In this document: positions 54,033 to 64,000 of the stretch, one piece after another
Position numbering within the stretch: the stretch's first letter is position 1
How the letters are laid out: every line of letters starts with the position of its first letter
Origin: Diaporthe sp. PMI_573
Taxonomy: Eukaryota; Ascomycota; Sordariomycetes; Diaporthales; Diaporthaceae
DNA: 64,000 nt
NCBI GenBank assembly: GCA_021399435.1
Contig: JAJTUP010000013.1
Coordinates: 1,240,001-1,304,000, forward strand
Direction of reading: 5' to 3'
Program-made: the position numbers and the translations under genes
Notes under the pieces: model-generated
What the model saw: the letters and a program-made list of their open reading frames with translations, nothing else
The model's database searches: none
Told to the model about the DNA's origin: nothing

Positions 54033-56226
54033 CTAGCCATCAGATCCCCCGGCGCCGCCGGAAGAAAGGTCCAGCCTCGACCGCGCCTCGCGCATGATGG
54101 CCTTGGCCTCCTCCACGTCCTGGCCGTCCTGGCAGAGCTCGTTGGCCAGGCGGTTGGCCGCGTCGAAGTCGGCGTGGCGCATGGCGTACCTGGCGAGCCA
54201 CATCCTGGCCCTGCTGGTCACGTTCGTGACGCCGATCCCCTGGTTCTGCCTCTCCCGCTCGTCGCCGTCCTCGCCCTCGTCCGACAGCACATCACTGTGC
54301 TTGGCGGCGCCGTCACCCAGGCTGTCGACGTTGCCGTCCTCCTGAACAATGCACAGCTCCATATAGGCCCTGGCCTCGTCCTCTTCGTCCAGGCTTTCGT
54401 ACATGAACGCGATCTGGACGAGCACCTCTGTGTCCAGGCGGCCTAGCGCGGTGCGGTCGAAGCCTGTAGCAGCGCTGCCAAAGCTGCTGGCTGAAGACTC
54501 GTAGTAAGTGTCAGCCAGCAGAGCTCGCTTGAGTGCCTTGATGCCGTCTCGCTCGCGGCCCAGCTTCTGCAGGCAGGTGCCAACGGCCATCCACATCTTG
54601 CCGTCCCACGGTCGTAGACCTGCCGCCTTCTTATAGTACCACAGGGCGTATTGATACATCTCCAGCATCTCGTACGTCTGGCCGAGACCGTACCATGCCC
54701 TGTAGTCCCTCCTGTTGATGTCGACTGCCCGTCGATAAGATTCAATAGCAGCGTGTGTGTTCTTGAGCTCGACGTATTCGTGTCCCATCAAAGTCCACGC
54801 GGACAGGCATGACCTGTCTAGCGCCAATGCGCGACGGAAGTATTGCACAGCTTTCTCGTGCTGGGAGAGCAGGGAGTAGTAGTTACCGATCACAACGCAT
54901 GATTCTGGCCGGAACTTGTCGACGCTTGAGCAAAGGTGAGCCAGGAAAGCCAGCTTAGGCCTTTCGTTAAGCACATAGAGGATGTTGGAGTAGATGTCGA
55001 GACTGTCCAGGCGATGAGGATGAAGGGAAAGGAGGTGGCTGAACCGTGTGGAGGCATCTTTGAGCTCTTTGGTATGATAAGACAGGAGGGCCGAGCATGT
55101 GAGCAGGAATGGGGAGTCCGGGAAGATGGCCAGAAGTTGGTCCAACGCTGTTCCCAGCTCATTTGTCGGTTGGTAAAGCTCCAGGGATGTGTGGATGTGG
55201 AACATGTAAGAGACAATGTGTTGTGGTAGACGGGGTACAATTTTGTTGAGCTGTGGTCATCCGTCAGAGAAGAAGCTTTGGTTTAACAAATATTGTGTTC
55301 GTGGTACTGACCATTTCGACTCTGGTGATGGAAGAAGTCATCTCGAGCCAGCAGCCCCAGTTCATGGGGAACAGGTGAACGCTTTTCAGGAACCATGCCA
55401 TTGCTTCGTCCGTGTTCTTCTCCTTGGCCAAGACCATGCCATAACTGTGGTGGTGTCAGCAACCCCAGGCTCTCGGGTCTCAGTCTGGCCACGTACAGAT
55501 ATTCCAGCCATCCTTGGCTACCCTCGGCAGACTGATCCTCGCCTCGCTCGTCGAACCAGGTCTGGAGATAACGGCTCACAATGGGTAGCTGCTTATTGCC
55601 TACTGAGCCAAGATCCTGAGGGCCCATAACCATCTCTGAGTCCTCATCCTTCCTCTTCTCTCCGGAAAGCATCTTTGCATAGAGGGCCAAGAACAGGCTC
55701 TTCTGGCTCAACTCTGGCAGGATGCTGGGTCTTAATTGAAATATTGTGTGAGTTGGGACCATGGACTCTTTGCCCTTGGTGGGTTTCAGTTGGGAGCTCA
55801 GTGGTGAGTCTTCGCCCTTGGGAGACAAGATGCTGGAGAGGAGAGAATCAGGCAGGAAAACCGCTGTGCATCGGTCGAATTCTCGACAATCGAAGAATGA
55901 CTTGGCGAGTAGATACTTGTTGAACTCGCGGGCCTCGAGCTGGGCCTCCTTCTCATCAGGATTGGGAGTCAGTATCGCAGGCACATAGCCTCTGGGGGTG
56001 CTGTTCAGCTTCACCCCATCGTCCTCGGAGGTTGGCTCTGGGAGCACGTCGAGCAACTCGGCAGCCCTACAGTCCGTGATTAGTGATGTTGGTTCTCGGG
56101 GTTGATGGAATTCTGAGTGAGAACGGACCACTTTGCAGACTGGTATAGGCACCTCTCTGAGCACTTGACAACGGCATCCTGGAGTGAAGCCCTCAGATTG
56201 ACGATGTCCTGTTGGGTGAAGACCAT
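54033..56226 (-). CDS. APC8: Anaphase-promoting complex subunit 8 (Cdc23)
   Basis: Four exons (56226-56129, 56066-55497, 55444-55312, 55250-54033) give 672 aa. Apc8/Cdc23 is a TPR subunit of the APC/C ubiquitin ligase scaffold that helps recruit the co-activator and drives mitotic exit. The N-terminal Apc8 domain (AREFNKYLLAKSFFDCREFDRC) is followed by LYGMVLAKEKNTDEAMAWFLKS and a run of tetratricopeptide repeats, for example SCVVIGNYYSLLSQHEKAVQ, LSAWTLMGHEYVELKNTHAA, and YRAWYGLGQTYEMLEMYQYA as in all Cdc23 proteins. The C-terminus is acidic and disordered. Intron 1 has a GTCCGT donor, and the other donors are GTACGT and GTCAGT. It is divergent from farnesyl diphosphate synthase. Confidence 0.96.
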
Positions 56227-56866
56227 GGTGCAGGTGGGTATGGCCTAACCTAGCTGGCGCAAACACCCCTGGCACACCAGGCTGGCAAGATTGGGACAAT
56301 CTCAAGAACACGGGCTGTGGTTGAAGTCAAAGAACCTTTGATGACGGTGTCGATCCTTGCAGACCAAGTTGTTGCCAGGCTCCTCAGTGCTTGTAAGAGT
56401 GGATGCTGTCGGGGTGCCCGCAGCCAGCCAAAGGACGGAACACAAGGCAATCAACACTGGCAGACTGGGCAGACAAGCAGTGTACATAGACCCAGGCTGC
56501 CAGGTCAGATGTGTAGTTGACGCACGGTGGTATTATCCCAAGCACGCATTTAACGCGTTCCGCCCTGGGGATCGGCCAGCCCTTTGGCAAGGGTGCCCCT
56601 GCACTACGCTCTTTACCGGGCTGAGAAGGTAACCCCGCCAAGGGTCTTCCCATAATTTTGTTTATCTCGAATTGGCACCGGGCAAGCACCTCCACGGCTG
56701 ACTCCTGCTGACTAGGTACCTATTTACTCGGTGACACCAGAAACACCTCGCTCACCCGCGTTCCCCTCTTTCTCTCGCCAACGTTAGTGGAAACAACCGC
56801 AGCACGGAATTATTTCTCCGACTGACATTGCTCCAGTTTCAACACAACCCACGTCCCGCAGCAAGC
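56227..56866. promoter_or_regulatory. Bidirectional promoter between APC8 and farnesyl diphosphate synthase
   Basis: This is the 640-bp spacer between divergent starts. A CTAGGTACCTA palindrome-like element lies at about 56714-56724, and CT-rich stretches (about 56750-56780) precede the synthase start. No TATA box is convincing. The role is inferred from layout. Confidence 0.5.
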
Positions 56867-58002
56867 ATGGCGCAAAGAACCACCCTTCAGGAATTCGAGG
56901 CCGTCTTCCCCAAGCTGGAGGCCGACCTCGTCGAGCATGTCGAGTCGTACAAGCTGCCCCAGAAGCAGATCGACTGGTACAAGGCGGTAGGTGCCCCGGC
57001 GAATATGCCACAGTCATGAACACCATGTTGTGTCAGACATGTCCTCGAGTCTAATCAATCCTGTCTCGTGGTCTGCAGAGCTTGAGGACAAACGCCATGG
57101 GAGGCAAATGCAACCGCGGCATGTCCGTCCCCGATTCCGTGTCGCTGCTTCTGGGCAAGCCCCTCTCCGAGGACGAGTACTTCAAGGCGGCGACCCTGGG
57201 CTGGTTGACGGAGCTGCTCCAGGCCTTCTTCCTCGTGTCAGACGACATCATGGACACCAGCATCACGCGCCGTGGCAAGCCGTGTTGGTACCGACAGGAA
57301 GGCGTGGGCATGATCGCCATCAACGACGCCTTCATGCTCGAGGCTGCTATTTACACCCTCCTCAAGAAGTACTTCCGCTCCCACCCGGCCTACGTCGACC
57401 TCATCGAGCTGTTCCACGAGACCTCGTATCAGACCGAGCTTGGCCAGCTGACCGACCTGCTCACCGCTCCCGAGGACAATGTCGACCTGGACAACTTCTC
57501 CATGGAGAAGTACCGCTTCATCGTCATCTACAAGACCTCCTACTACTCCTTCTTCCTGCCCGTCGCCCTCGCGCTGCACCAGCTCAACATTGGCACGCCC
57601 GAGAACTTGAAGCAGGCCGAGGACATCCTGATCCCCATGGGAGAGTACTTCCAGATCCAGGACGACTACCTCGACAACTTTGGGCTGCCAGAACACATCG
57701 GCAAGATCGGCACCGATATCATGGACAACAAGTGCTCGTGGCTGGTCAACCAGGCCCTGGCAATCTGCACGCCCGAGCAGAAGAAGATCCTCGAGGACAA
57801 CTACGGCCGCAAGGACAAGGACAAGGAGGCGGTCGTCAAGAAGCTGTACGACGAGCTGAACCTCGAGAAGCGGTACAAGGACTACGAGGAGAAGGTCGTC
57901 AGCGAGATCAAGGACAAGATTGCCAAGATCGATGAGGGCGAGGGCCTGAAGAAGGGGGTCTTCGAGGCCTTCCTGGCCAAGATCTACAAGCGAAGCAAAT
58001 AA
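56867..58002 (+). CDS. ERG20: Farnesyl diphosphate synthase
   Basis: Two exons (56867-56986, 57079-58002) give 347 aa, the normal length. The enzyme condenses dimethylallyl and geranyl diphosphate with isopentenyl diphosphate to farnesyl diphosphate, the branch point to sterols, dolichol, ubiquinone, heme A and protein prenylation. Both Asp-rich metal-binding motifs are present: DDIMD at 95-99 (followed by RRGKPCW) and DDYLD at 235-239 within [12 protein letters not shown]. Aromatic residues just before the first motif (AFFLVSDD) are of the product-length-limiting type. The C-terminal basic end KRSK is typical. The AGC codon at 57079 gives the exact continuation [14 protein letters not shown]. 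It is probably the essential housekeeping copy. Confidence 0.98.
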
Positions 58003-58415
58003 GCGGTGACTTTGTGCCCTGCAATGGTAACTTAGACGGTACATACACGCAAAACGTTATTGCCAGACCCCAGAACCTGTTGCGCTTGGGGGATTATTCA
58101 AAATAGAGTTGTAATAGACGTAGCTCGCCGAGCCTAATGCTTCAATCTTCTCAATACAACGACATCCGTCGGCGGAAGTGATCAAAACATCCCAGTTTCC
58201 CATTTCAATGCTTCATCAGTGGAAACTCTTGGTACAACGCACAAGGGGAAGATTGACAGGACACGAAAGAACCCAAACTCCTGGCAAAGGCAATAACCAT
58301 TCTCCCAACCAAACTTCTAGCTCTCGTCGAGGAGCAGCACCACAGCTTATGCAGAGCGACCAGCTCCGTCCCCACTCGTCCTCGCCCCGGTCCACCACCG
58401 GGTCGGTGCTCTCGC
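58003..58415. other. Convergent spacer, no gene
   Basis: About 410 bp lies between the ends of farnesyl diphosphate synthase and VPS68. It should hold both terminators. Nothing else is recognised. Confidence 0.6.
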
Positions 58416-59089
58416 TCACAGCGCCAAGTTATAGCTGTACTCATCCTCCATATTCTGACTAACCCAGAGCACGACACTGCTAAGCCCAACCAGCGCATTG
58501 GCGACGACGTTCTCGACCCCCATGCCCATCATGGGCCACTCAACCCCCGGGACGACAAACTTGAGCACGAAGACGGTGACGCCGCCCGCCATGCCCCCCG
58601 CCAGCGCCGCGAACCCGAGGAACAGCACTACGCGCGCCTTCCACGCGACGCCAGACCCGCTGTACGAGAACGAGTCGGCCGACAGCCGCGCCTTCTCGAC
58701 CGAGTTGATGATTAGCATCCCCAGCGACGAGAAGATCAGGGGCAGCCAGTCGACAAAGGTCACGTGCACGTCGGAGCCGTTCAGGGCGGACTTGGACCAG
58801 ACCGAGGCGTCGAGGAGGACGTAGAAGGCGAGGGAGAACTGTGTTCCGGGTGGGATGTGTCAGCTCGTCTGTCACTATGTGCAGGGGACGATGGAAGGAT
58901 ATATCATTGCAGGTGGGGCTGTCGTGGCCACCGTTGACCTCGAGTCTCCCGTCTCCTTCCCCATGACCTGGCGGGGTGCGATGCTTGGGCACTTACCAAG
59001 GCGCCGGCGCTGTAGACGCCTGCGTTGCGGGCGTAGACACTGTTGAGCCACTCGGGCTTGCGGAACTTCCAGAGGCGCTCTTCGGACAT
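58416..59089 (-). CDS. VPS68: Vps68/TMEM50 family membrane protein
   Basis: Two exons (59089-58997, 58838-58416) give 171 aa. The family (yeast Vps68, animal TMEM50, UPF0220) comprises four-helix endosomal/ER membrane proteins. Vps68 works with ESCRT-III in late endosome maturation and vacuolar sorting. The start MSEERLWKFRKPEWLNSVYARNAGVYSAGALFSLAF leads into helix 1 across the splice junction. Then come VDWLPLIFSSLGMLIINS, VVLFLGFAALAGGMAGG and NVVANALVGLSSVVLWVSQN, in the usual spacing. The short C-terminus EDEYSYNLAL is typical. The donor is GTAAGT. Confidence 0.93.
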
Positions 59090-60644
59090 GATAGCGGTCG
59101 TAATGGGGGTGGGCAGATAGGTGTGATATGTATGTAGGGATCGGTTGGTCGGCGTTGCCAGAGCTCGGCTGTGAAATCACGGGCGGTGCTGCAGGTCCCT
59201 CGCAACAAGGACGGCTGGCCCTCTTGATGTAAAGCGTCGGTGCGCTTGTAGCTGGGATAAGAATGCGGTAAGTTCGGTGTCCTTCGGGTTCGGATCCGTA
59301 GGAATGGTGCTTGGCCGAAAGTCGATGGTTCGTCGTCGATGGGGATGCTGCACTTGGGAGGCTGAGGATGACGACTGAGCTTGGAGGAGCTTCCCCAGCC
59401 GCGTCAGGCTGCCTGCCGGACTGGACCTGAACCCTGGCACACGAGGACCAGGGGGCTTAGGCACCCGGGAGTTGGCTGTGCTCATGGACCTGATCTTTCT
59501 TTCCACCTGGGAACATTTATGAATCAAATCTGTAAACACATGCCAGAAAGAGCATATATTCGACTTCTACTCGCTGGGAAGCATTAAAATTCATATAGTA
59601 CGAATGTAATATACTGGTTCTTTTTGTGATGCACAAATACATGCCTCAAACCACCGAGCAGACCTGCCACCGCCTAGTCCACAGAAGCGTGACGGCCACT
59701 CGGGTCTGAGGCCCACCACACTTTGATGGGAGTGATACTGTGATTCGTGGTCGTATATCACTGCTGGCTCAGGGACTCATATCCCCGAGGAGCACACCCG
59801 TTGTCACAATCATGAGCAAATTTCCCCATAGATTATATAGCCTTGCCTTCGTACAAAGGCTCAGGCAGCACGGCAAAGTCAACAGGTGAAGACTCCTCAA
59901 CACGACGATTTATTGAAGTCTGGCTCAGGCCAGCCCGCCGTCGCTCGCAGGTGTACTAGATGGTAAGTCCGATTCCGTCGTCGCCACCGGAGGGTCCGTC
60001 TCTCTTCACGCTAATGTCCCCCGACTGCTCGTGCCCTCCTTGCCCCACGCCTTTAGAGATTTCTGGTGTTTTCGTTCCATTCAACCGCAAACGCCTCAAG
60101 CAGACCACTCCAAATCTAGAACACACGACGTTTAGACTACTGCCTCGGCCCTGAATGCGTAATTAATGAAGAATATTGGGTGCGACGGTGGGACGGCCCT
60201 CCACGCGGTGGACCCTGTCTGTTGCCGCCAGAGGAGTAATATACACAAAAACGAAAACCCCAAACGGCAAAAAAAAACGCAGAAGACGGGGTTTATTAAT
60301 TGTATCCTTTCGCTTCCAAAACGGTCAGAGGCTGACCGGAGCTGAGGGAGAATGCAAAATCCGGTGTCGGTGTTCGTACAGAAGGCGTGCCAGAAACCAA
60401 CGCATCCTTCAAGCCATGTGGCAGGTGTTTAGAAACAAGACGGGAAACCGATGATGGCACCCATCATCTCGGCCAAAAGTCGCGGGAGGATGATAGACGC
60501 GCAAGGGGCTGAAAGACTGTGAGAACGGTTTCGTCTAGGGTCGAGGCTTCGTCAAAACGCCGTAAACGCCAATCCCCTTGTGGCGGGATATATATGCTCT
60601 TCCCATTCGTTGCAGGTATCATGTTCTTCATCGCGGAGTTCCCA
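59090..60644. other. Intergenic, VPS68 promoter and KNR4 3' region
   Basis: About 1.55 kb. A minus-strand 102-codon frame (59485-59177, start MSTANSRVPKPPG) ends 88 bp upstream of VPS68 and has no recognisable domain. An A-rich tract lies near 60270. No other feature is seen. Confidence 0.5.
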
Positions 60645-62377
60645 TTATATCTCAATCTCCTTCATAGCCTCTTCTGTCACCATAGGCTTCTTGCCGTTGA
60701 CCTTGGCCGATTTGGGTGACTCGGATTCCGCGCTGTCCGAGGTCTCGCCCTTCGTCAGGGCCGCAAGTCTCGGTGCGCTGCTCTCCTCGCCGCTGACCCT
60801 CGGTGTCTCGACCTCCACGAGCTTCTCCGGCTTCGTAAGTCCGTTGGGTGAAAGTTCCTGGAGCGAGGCCTCCTCCGTGACGCGAGCCAGAGGGCTCGCC
60901 TTGCCATTCGCACGCATGGGGCTGGCCAGGGGCGAGCTACCGCTAAGACGGTGGAGCGAGCGCCCGCGGACCTCGCCATTTGGCTCTGTCGGGCTGGTGT
61001 AGGGTGAGCCTGGTCCAGTCGGGGTGCCGGATCCCGGAACACCTGATTTCCTCTTCGCAGCTCGGGCTGCCGCCCCTCGGCCGTACTTCTGATCCATCCT
61101 CCACCTCAAGATATCGAAGTAACCCGGCTCGACGCGAGCCGCCTTAAACTCACGCAGCTTGAGCTCCTGGCTGTCCTCGTCTATGAACCACTTGCCGCTG
61201 TTCAGATCGTCCGCAACAGTCGCCAGGAAATGAGCCCAGGAGCGAGCGACGACATACTTCGTGTCGTAGTCTCGGCCGAAAAGAATGATCTGACCCCAGC
61301 TGCCCTTGGGCCCGGGCGCTAGATCGACGGCCAAGTTGTTTCCACCCCAGTCCCTGACCAGAGGGATCCAGGCGGGGTGGGCGTAAGCCTTGCGAATCGT
61401 GTCAGCGGGGACAGATTCCTGGCGAGCTATGAGGGTCTCCCGCCAGGCGGCCTTGTCCTGTGGGTTCGGGCTCGGAGCAGACTTGGAGGACGATGCCTCG
61501 CTGCTGCCTCCAAAGGCCTTGTTGGGAACGACTGGCTTCACGACTGCCGTGTCAAGTAGGAATTGCTGGTTGACCTGGCGCCACTGATCCCAGTCCTGTA
61601 CGATCTCTTCACAGTCAAGCAACATGTTGCTGAAGATGATACCAGTAGGCATGCCGCCTCTCTCCTGGCCGTCATGGACCTGGAGGGAGTCACGGACATC
61701 GGGGGGCAGCGTGCAGTCCAGCTGGTGTTCCAGCTCGTTCATATCGTTGACAGTACATCCCTCGCAGAGCTGGTCCCAGAGCTCAGGGTAGTTGTCTTCG
61801 GCCCATGAATCGATACGCTTCCAAGAGTGAGTGACGGGTGGTGGTGGAGGCTGGCCGTCTTGAAAGGACTGCATTGGGATCTCGCCGACCGGGCTCTGCA
61901 TTTCGAAACCATCGGCGGTGTTGGACCGAGCAAGCTGGGAGCGCATCCCAGGCGAGTAGGGCCTGCTCCCGCCAGGGCTTTGGGGGATAGCGGGCGAGAC
62001 CGGGGCACCATTGTATGAGGTCGAGCTTTCAAGATGGGTCAGGGAGCTTCGGCTGTTGTAGTCGCCATAGGGAGATGTGATGTCTGCTCGAGACTCGGAG
62101 GCGGTCGCGACTGATGTGAGGCCGCCCTCGCCGAGAGGGACGTGGCGACCAGATCGGTATGGGGAGTCGTGGCCGGAGTCTGTGATGTTATCTTCAGCAT
62201 GCGCTCCACGGCGGAGGAGCGAGAGCAATTACGTACGTCTGTCATAGCTGGTCATTGTGTGCCAGAAGGACTTGAAGGCGGAGCCAAGTCTGTTTGTTGT
62301 CAATGGAACAGGGTCAGCCTCTGTCTCGCCAGGGCGATTCCTTGAAGAACTGGGGGGTTGACATACGGGTTCGCCAT
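60645..62377 (-). CDS. KNR4: Cell wall assembly and signalling regulator Knr4/Smi1
   Basis: Three exons (62377-62367, 62289-62237, 62191-60645) give 536 aa. Exon 1 is only 11 nt (MANP). The N-terminus LGSAFKSFWHTMTSYDRH matches the N-terminal signature of fungal Knr4 proteins such as Neurospora GS-1. This fixes the small exons and the CTGAAG acceptor. A disordered Ser/Pro-rich stretch precedes the SUKH/SMI1_KNR4 globular domain (about 140-390), with WAEDNYPELWDQLCEG, LPPDVRDSLQVHDGQ, WIPLVRDWGGNNLAVDLAPGPKGSWGQII and SWAHFLATVADDL. The long C-terminal tail is disordered. Knr4/Smi1 is an intrinsically flexible hub that links the cell-wall-integrity MAP kinase pathway to glucan and chitin synthesis. 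Confidence 0.95.
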
Positions 62378-63126
62378 CCTGGGCAGCTGTTCAGCGGTGA
62401 TGCCACGTCGGACCGGATTGCTGGACAAGAGGGAACGCGGGTGTTTTGTCGTTTGCAGGAAAAGGGGGTTGGGTTATGGTGGCCCAGGCCCAGGGAGAAA
62501 GGAGAAGGAACCAAAAGAACGTGGGTCTTTTCGTCACCGTTGGTTGCCCGGTGGAATTTACCCGACAGTAACTCGCAGCGACCGACGCGGTCAGCAAGGG
62601 GGGGGAACGAAGGTTGAAGAAAAGTCGCCGGTGGGCCCGTGTGAAGATGGCGTTGCTTGCTGGAAGGTCAAACAAACTGCACGATGGACAGGTTCGCGGT
62701 GGAAGCTGCGAATTGAGTTGACGCCTTCTCCTGTGCGGGCTAGTGTTTACCGTACGTTGGTCGGCTTTTTTGGCGCCCAGTCAGCGGCGGGCGTGGGCTT
62801 TGGGGAGTGGGCGTGGGCGTTGGAGGTTTGTGAGTGGGCGGCGGGCGGCGACGCTTTCTTCTGCGTTTCTTTGTCTAGCGGGAATGTGTCGCAGGTGTTC
62901 AAGTGCTATCCATCCATGCCAGGGCCCAATCTAGGAGCGAGTCAGATTGGCTTGGTCTTGGTCGATGTTCCGTTTGTGACTCTGGGCTAAAAAAGGGAAT
63001 AGAAATCCAAAACGAGTGTTGGACTGACAAGTTGGCAGGGCAAATGCAGACAGACGCACGCACGCAACGCACACTCTCCCGGGTGAATCGGTCTTGGAAA
63101 CGATGGTGAGGTTGGAGTGTGTGAGT

Positions 63127-63132
<6 letters not shown>

Positions 63133-63159
<27 letters not shown>

Positions 63160-63160
63160 T
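63133..63160 (+). repeat. (TG)n microsatellite
   Basis: An uninterrupted TG tract of about 14 units, preceded by imperfect GTGAGTGTG units from about 63116. Confidence 0.95.
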
Positions 63161-63903
63161 CGTGACCAAAAAAACAAGATAAGAAGAAAGAATCTGGACG
63201 GAAGGGGACCGATGAGGTCGAGAGTGGCTGCGAGCGAGTGGCCAAGCTGCTCTGCTTGGACGTCGGATCCAATTTCACGGAAAATGCAAACTGCAGAGTC
63301 CCTCTCTTGTAGTCTTCCAATGAGGGCCGGATGGGGAAGGCGTTGGTGGTACCTGGGCCTGGGGGCGTGTGCTGCGGCAGCGGCAGCGGGAGCACCAGGG
63401 AGCAAGCAAGCAGCCAGCAGCATTGGCACCCCAAAGCTTCATCCCTTAAAATGGAAGCACCGTGCCTCTGCCTCCTCTAACCACTCCCCCTCCCCCTCCT
63501 CGCCAATCTAATTTTCCCTGCCATTAAGTTATCAGGAGGAAGGGGCGTTCTGTACACTAGGTGTGGCAGGTAAAGAGACTCGCGTTGGTCTGGTACCTAG
63601 CTTTCTTGCACAACCTCGGCCACTCACTCCTGTCTCTCCCTATCATTATTACCGTTGATGACCGACCCTCTACCGGCCTTGCTCTCGTTCCCGTTCCTCA
63701 GCACCAACAGCCAGCGAGGCCTCACCATCTCCTACTAACTAACCTACACAGTAGTAGCTCTAGCAGTGCGCGGTTACTACTGCTGCACTGGCACTGCGTG
63801 CCGTGCCTAGCAGAGCTGCAGAAACTTGAAAAATACCACCCCGACGACCTCGGATTTTGAGATGCGCATTAGCAACAGAACTCTCCCTCTTCTCTCTCTG
63901 TGT

Positions 63904-63928
63904 GGGCGGGTGGGTGGGTGGGTGGGTG
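63904..63928 (+). repeat. (GGGT)n tetranucleotide repeat
   Basis: Five to six GGGT units in a row. Runs of this type can form G-quadruplexes, but nothing here shows that one does. Confidence 0.9.
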
Positions 63929-64000
63929 TGCCTACACAGTATTGGAATCCTGCTGGTCCAGTATCTCACATGCAAACATACAAGGGCAATGCCTGCTGCG

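Larger units (their letters stand above)
62378..64000. other. KNR4 upstream region to window edge, with simple repeats
   Basis: About 1.6 kb has no recognisable gene. It includes a TG microsatellite (about 63133-63160) and a GGGT-type repeat (about 63904-63928), plus G- and C-rich runs. It should contain the KNR4 promoter. A further gene may start beyond the right edge. Confidence 0.55.

Noticed and set aside
57238..58044. 268-codon minus-strand frame
   Set aside because: Antisense shadow of the farnesyl diphosphate synthase coding exon.
59177..59485. 102-codon minus-strand frame just upstream of VPS68
   Set aside because: Pro/Ser/Arg-rich, no domain, and inside the expected VPS68 promoter or 5' UTR. 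It could be an upstream frame, but there is no support.

Overview
The window is nuclear DNA of a filamentous ascomycete, most likely a Sordariomycete. The evidence is intron-split genes with short (about 45-95 nt) GT...AG introns, several with a visible CTAAC-like branch point, and a gene set of fungal type (POM34, KNR4/SMI1, an Mtr-type permease, a GPI cell-wall protein). There are no operons. The genome cannot be placed to genus from the sequence alone. Exon boundaries were derived by hand from splice signals, reading frame and protein continuity.

Left block (1-23 kb), gene-dense and conserved: SPC3 (signal peptidase subunit, cut by the window edge), an epoxide-hydrolase-fold protein that has lost its catalytic motifs, HID1 (Golgi/TGN trafficking), POM34 (nuclear pore) divergent from a membrane-anchored acyl-CoA-synthetase-like protein with degenerate catalytic motifs, MCM5 (replicative helicase) divergent from VPS54 (GARP tether), and an Mtr-type neutral amino acid permease. 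A dispersed repeat occurs twice, in the same orientation, in the convergent spaces on each side of the MCM5-VPS54 pair. It carries an internal array of about 15-bp units.

Metabolic pair (25.2-28.2 kb): an ornithine cyclodeaminase/mu-crystallin-family reductase and a proline-racemase-family protein are transcribed divergently, and both lack introns. The racemase-family protein has Ser in place of the first catalytic Cys, which points to trans-3-hydroxy-L-proline dehydratase. Its product, pyrroline-2-carboxylate, is what such reductases turn into L-proline. With the permease 2.2 kb away this reads as a small hydroxyproline or imino-acid utilisation locus.

Gene-poor accessory block (28.2-54 kb): a decayed CorA-like divalent-cation transporter, a secreted thaumatin-like (CetA/BYS1-type) protein, an 8.6-kb stretch with no recognisable gene, a GPI-anchored Ser/Thr/Pro-rich wall protein, a secreted-protein gene broken by a nonsense codon, and a low-confidence orphan gene. 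Microsatellites and homopolymer runs are frequent here.

Right block (54-64 kb), conserved again: APC8/CDC23 (anaphase-promoting complex) divergent from farnesyl diphosphate synthase, VPS68/TMEM50, and KNR4/SMI1 (cell-wall and signalling regulator).
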